From assembly GCA_002862965.1 (NCBI GenBank), contig PKCW01000210.1:1-7766 (forward strand): a DNA stretch of 7,766 nucleotides. Direction: 5' to 3'. How positions within the stretch are numbered: the stretch's first letter is position 1; each line of letters begins with the position of its first letter. The position numbers and the translations under genes were made by a program. This stretch comes from Pseudomonadota bacterium. GTDB lineage: Bacteria > Pseudomonadota > Gammaproteobacteria > UBA5335. This document shows positions 7,326-7,766 of the stretch, piece by piece. The notes under the pieces are model-generated. The model was not told the origin of the DNA. It searched no databases and saw nothing but the letters and a program-made list of their open reading frames with translations.

Positions 7326-7766
7326 GCGCGGCTCGCCGATGTACTCGCACTCCACGCGATCGTGCCAGCGTCGGATTCGGCACTGGATCGGCTGGCGGTC
7401 TTTGTCGACGCGGAACAGCCCGCCGTGCAGAAATGCGGTGTGCGGCACATCGAGCGCGTTCTCTGAGACGGCGTGGATCGAGCCCTGTGCTGACAGTGAC
7501 TTTCGGACGGTCAGGTACCCGGGTCGCTCGTGCGCCCGAAGCTGGAAGGGCTCTCGGTCTGGCGGGCTGTCGGGATCACCCCAGATCCAGACAAACCCCT
7601 GCGACTCGCGGGCCGGCAGCTGGCTGCAGCGCCGCGGCGGGAAGTCGGGCTCGCCGGTGAAGGCGGGAATGTGCAGGCATCGCCCGTCTGGATGGAAGCG
7701 CCAGCCGTGGTACGGGCACTGCAGCAGCCCGTTGACGACAGCTCCCTTTGATAAGGGCACGTTGCG
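7107..7766 (-). CDS. Chimeric frame: Rieske non-haem iron oxygenase joined to the C-terminus of EPSP synthase; 5' end outside window
   Basis: The frame enters from the right edge and gives 219 visible residues; the GTG at 7760 is internal, since the preceding RN fits the family's C-x-H-R-N stretch. Visible residues 1-147 are a Rieske oxygenase alpha subunit: NVPLSKG, then CPYHGW with the second [2Fe-2S] Cys/His pair (C17, H20), then [20 protein letters not shown] follows, the catalytic N-x2-D-x2-H-x4-H iron site (H109, H114). The first Cys/His pair lies just outside the window. Residues 148-219 abruptly become AroA ([28 protein letters not shown]). The oxygenase lacks the rest of its catalytic domain, including the third iron ligand. 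The AroA part lacks most of that enzyme, so neither activity is expected. The frame is unbroken across the join and overlaps cmk by 8 bases. Genuine fusion, rearrangement scar and chimeric assembly all fit. Confidence 0.8.
   Translation of the reverse strand, partial: RNVPLSKGAVVNGLLQCPYHGWRFHPDGRCLHIPAFTGEPDFPPRRCSQLPARESQGFVWIWGDPDSPPDREPFQLRAHERPGYLTVRKSLSAQGSIHAVSENALDVPHTAFLHGGLFRVDKDRQPIQCRIRRWHDRVECEYIGEPRPDGLRIRGGPIQGGCVDSHGDHRVAMSFAMAALRAQGTIRIRDCANVETSFPGFAALASAAGLALERVAGDA

Noticed and set aside
6425..7450. A longer cmk of 341 residues starting inside the upstream frame
   Set aside because: The extra part is the Rieske/AroA frame read out of register. The family start is [17 protein letters not shown] at 7114, and the length then fits E. 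coli Cmk.

Overview
The window reads as a stretch of gammaproteobacterial chromosome with high G+C. The evidence is the conserved cluster cmk-rpsA-ihfB-lapA-lapB on the minus strand, a six-domain S1 protein of 561 residues, an IHF beta subunit, the gammaproteobacterial LPS regulators LapA and LapB, and a PurB of the Escherichia coli type. I cannot fix the order or genus. No tRNA, rRNA, CRISPR array, insertion sequence or prophage gene is visible, and no gap between genes exceeds about 130 bases.

Layout, left to right. Bases 1-1166 hold the 3' part of purB (plus strand, 5' end outside the window). It converges on galU (minus, 1227-2147) across a strong hairpin. The rest of the window is on the minus strand. 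In transcription order it runs: a Rieske/AroA chimeric frame (7766-7107), cmk (7114-6425), a hairpin-rich rpsA leader, rpsA (6305-4620), a 14-bp perfect inverted repeat, ihfB (4516-4232), lapA (4132-3842), lapB (3852-2626), a small secreted ComEA-like protein (2579-2277), a GC hairpin, and galU.

How the genes work together. cmk and rpsA supply CDP/dCDP and the mRNA-binding ribosomal protein S1. ihfB gives one half of the DNA-bending factor IHF. lapA and lapB encode the inner-membrane pair that controls LpxC degradation and LPS assembly, and galU makes UDP-glucose for surface polysaccharides. purB is in purine synthesis. Most of this is core housekeeping chromosome.

The one really unusual element is at the right edge. 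The gene expected upstream of cmk is aroA (EPSP synthase). Only its last ~72 codons are present, joined in frame to a Rieske [2Fe-2S] non-haem iron oxygenase that lacks the end of its catalytic domain. Neither half is complete. This is either a rearrangement breakpoint, a novel fusion, or a chimeric assembly join, and the window alone cannot decide between them. The second point of interest is the rpsA leader, which can fold into three successive hairpins and has no good Shine-Dalgarno sequence, as in the autoregulated rpsA leader of E. coli.
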